Assembly: GCA_963707135.1 (NCBI GenBank)
Contig: CAVPOY010000024.1
Span: forward strand, 1 to 64,000
Length of the DNA: 64,000 bases
Origin: JBGSTR01 sp963707135
GTDB lineage: Bacteria > Pseudomonadota > Gammaproteobacteria > Chromatiales > Chromatiaceae
Direction: 5' to 3'
Shown here piece after piece: positions 63,213-64,000 of this stretch (position 1 is the stretch's first letter; each line of letters opens with the position of its first letter). The notes beneath the pieces were generated by a model. The model was not told where the DNA came from. It saw only the letters and a program-made list of their open reading frames with translations, and ran no database searches. The position numbers and the translations under genes were made by a program.

Positions 63213-64000
63213 CTACGGCCGTGCGACGGCCAGCGCGACGCCTTGACCGCCGCCGATGCAAAGGGTCGCCAGTCCCTTCTTCGCGTCGCGCCGCACCATT
63301 TCGTACAGCAGGGTCACCAGCACCCGGGCACCGGACGCGCCGATCGGGTGGCCGATCGAGATCGCTCCACCGTTGACGTTTACCTTGTCGGGATCCCAGC
63401 CCATCTCCTGGTTGACCGACATCGCCTGGGCGGCGAAGGCCTCGTTCGCCTCGATCAGGTCCAGGTCCGCCGGCGTCCAGCCGGCCCGGTCCAAGCACCG
63501 CGTCGAGGCGGGAATCGGTCCGGTACCCATGATCGCCGGATCCACGCCGGCGCTGGCAAAAGCGACAAGGCGGGCCATCGGGCGCAGGTCAAGCGCCGCA
63601 GCCTTGGAGGCGCTCATCACGATGACCATCGCGGCACCGTCGTTGATGCCGGACGCATTGCCCGCGGTCACGCTGCCCTCGGTATCGAACGCGGGACGCA
63701 GCTTGGCCAGTGAATCCGCGGTGGTACCCGCCCGCGGAAACTCGTCGCGGTCGAACAGGATAGGGTCGCCCTTGCGCTGGGGAATCGGGATCGGGACGAT
63801 CTCGTCGACGAACCGTCCCGCCTTGATCGCCGCCTCGGCCTTCTGCTGCGACTCGGCCGCGAACCGGTCCTGTGCCTCGCGACTGATAGCGTATTTCTTC
63901 GCGATGTTCTCGGCCGTGACGCCCATGTGGCAGTTGTTGAAGGCGTCCCAGAGCCCGTCGACGATCATGCTGTCCTTCAGGGACCAGTCACCCATCCGCT
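63213..64000 (-). CDS. phaA: Acetyl-CoA acetyltransferase, C-terminal two thirds (runs off window)
   Basis: A thiolase condensing two acetyl-CoA to acetoacetyl-CoA, first step of PHB synthesis. Only the last 262 codons are in the window; the N-terminal part with the nucleophilic cysteine is beyond 64000. Visible: GVTAENIAKKYAISREAQD, the catalytic His in GHPIGASGAR and the second catalytic Cys in LCIGGGQGVALAV, plus the NEAFAAQ block. With phaR, phaP and phaB it makes a PHB cluster; the synthase genes are expected outside the window. Confidence 0.96.
   Translation of the reverse strand, partial: RMGDWSLKDSMIVDGLWDAFNNCHMGVTAENIAKKYAISREAQDRFAAESQQKAEAAIKAGRFVDEIVPIPIPQRKGDPILFDRDEFPRAGTTADSLAKLRPAFDTEGSVTAGNASGINDGAAMVIVMSASKAAALDLRPMARLVAFASAGVDPAIMGTGPIPASTRCLDRAGWTPADLDLIEANEAFAAQAMSVNQEMGWDPDKVNVNGGAISIGHPIGASGARVLVTLLYEMVRRDAKKGLATLCIGGGQGVALAVARP

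Overview
The window looks like a chromosome segment of a GC-rich gammaproteobacterium. It is most likely from the Chromatiales (purple sulfur bacteria and relatives). The gene orders are gammaproteobacterial: lptD-surA-pdxA, apaG-apaH, leuS-lptE-holA with nadD and rsfS nearby, accB-accC-prmA, dusB-fis-purH. A polyhydroxyalkanoate cluster (phaA, phaR, phasin, phaB) fits storage-polymer-forming Chromatiales. The genus cannot be fixed from sequence alone.

Layout. 0-3 kb: a CheB-CheR-PAS signalling protein, probably cut at its 5' end. 3.2-5.4 kb: groES-groEL with a consensus promoter, a perfect CIRCE operator and a terminator. 5.6-30.6 kb: housekeeping genes. These include fxsA, cutA, a DsbD with two N-terminal redox domains, a TlpA-like thioredoxin, aroQ, accBC, prmA, dusB-fis, purH, an LpxA-like acyltransferase, purD, amgK, lptD-surA-pdxA, a Gfo/Idh oxidoreductase, a new 57-residue membrane protein, apaG-apaH, folA, a WYL regulator and rsfS. 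30.7-37.2 kb: nadD, proA and holA-lptE-leuS. 37.4-43.8 kb: a YbeL-type zinc-ribbon protein, then a tandem glycine riboswitch controlling gcvT-gcvH-gcvPA-tpx-gcvPB, then dgkA. 43.8-57.4 kb: an accessory island, described below. 57.8-61 kb: molybdenum cofactor genes moaB-moeA-moaD and a beta-grasp/Mut7-C nuclease protein. 61.1-64 kb: phaB, phasin, phaR and the 3' part of phaA, all on the minus strand.

The accessory island lies between dgkA and moaB. It holds a YefM/YoeB-like toxin-antitoxin pair, two broken IS110-type transposases in opposite orientation, the tail of a DEAD/DEAH helicase, a SEC-C protein, and a type I restriction-modification operon (hsdM-hsdS-rhuM/fic-hsdR). It also has a small unknown gene bracketed by two copies of a recombinase C-terminal fragment, and an Mrr-like nuclease with membrane helices.

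The strangest signal is a dense series of single-base insertions through the IS110 and hsd genes: about ten in hsdM and about forty in hsdR. A few more occur in essential genes (leuS, gcvT, gcvPA). By eye nearly all can be placed exactly between two codons, and protein conservation resumes at once in the new frame. The essential genes are surely intact in the living cell, so a sequence or assembly artefact is the leading explanation. The codon phase and the preference for the complement of the preceding base are odd and deserve a check against reads. No tRNA, rRNA or CRISPR array was seen.
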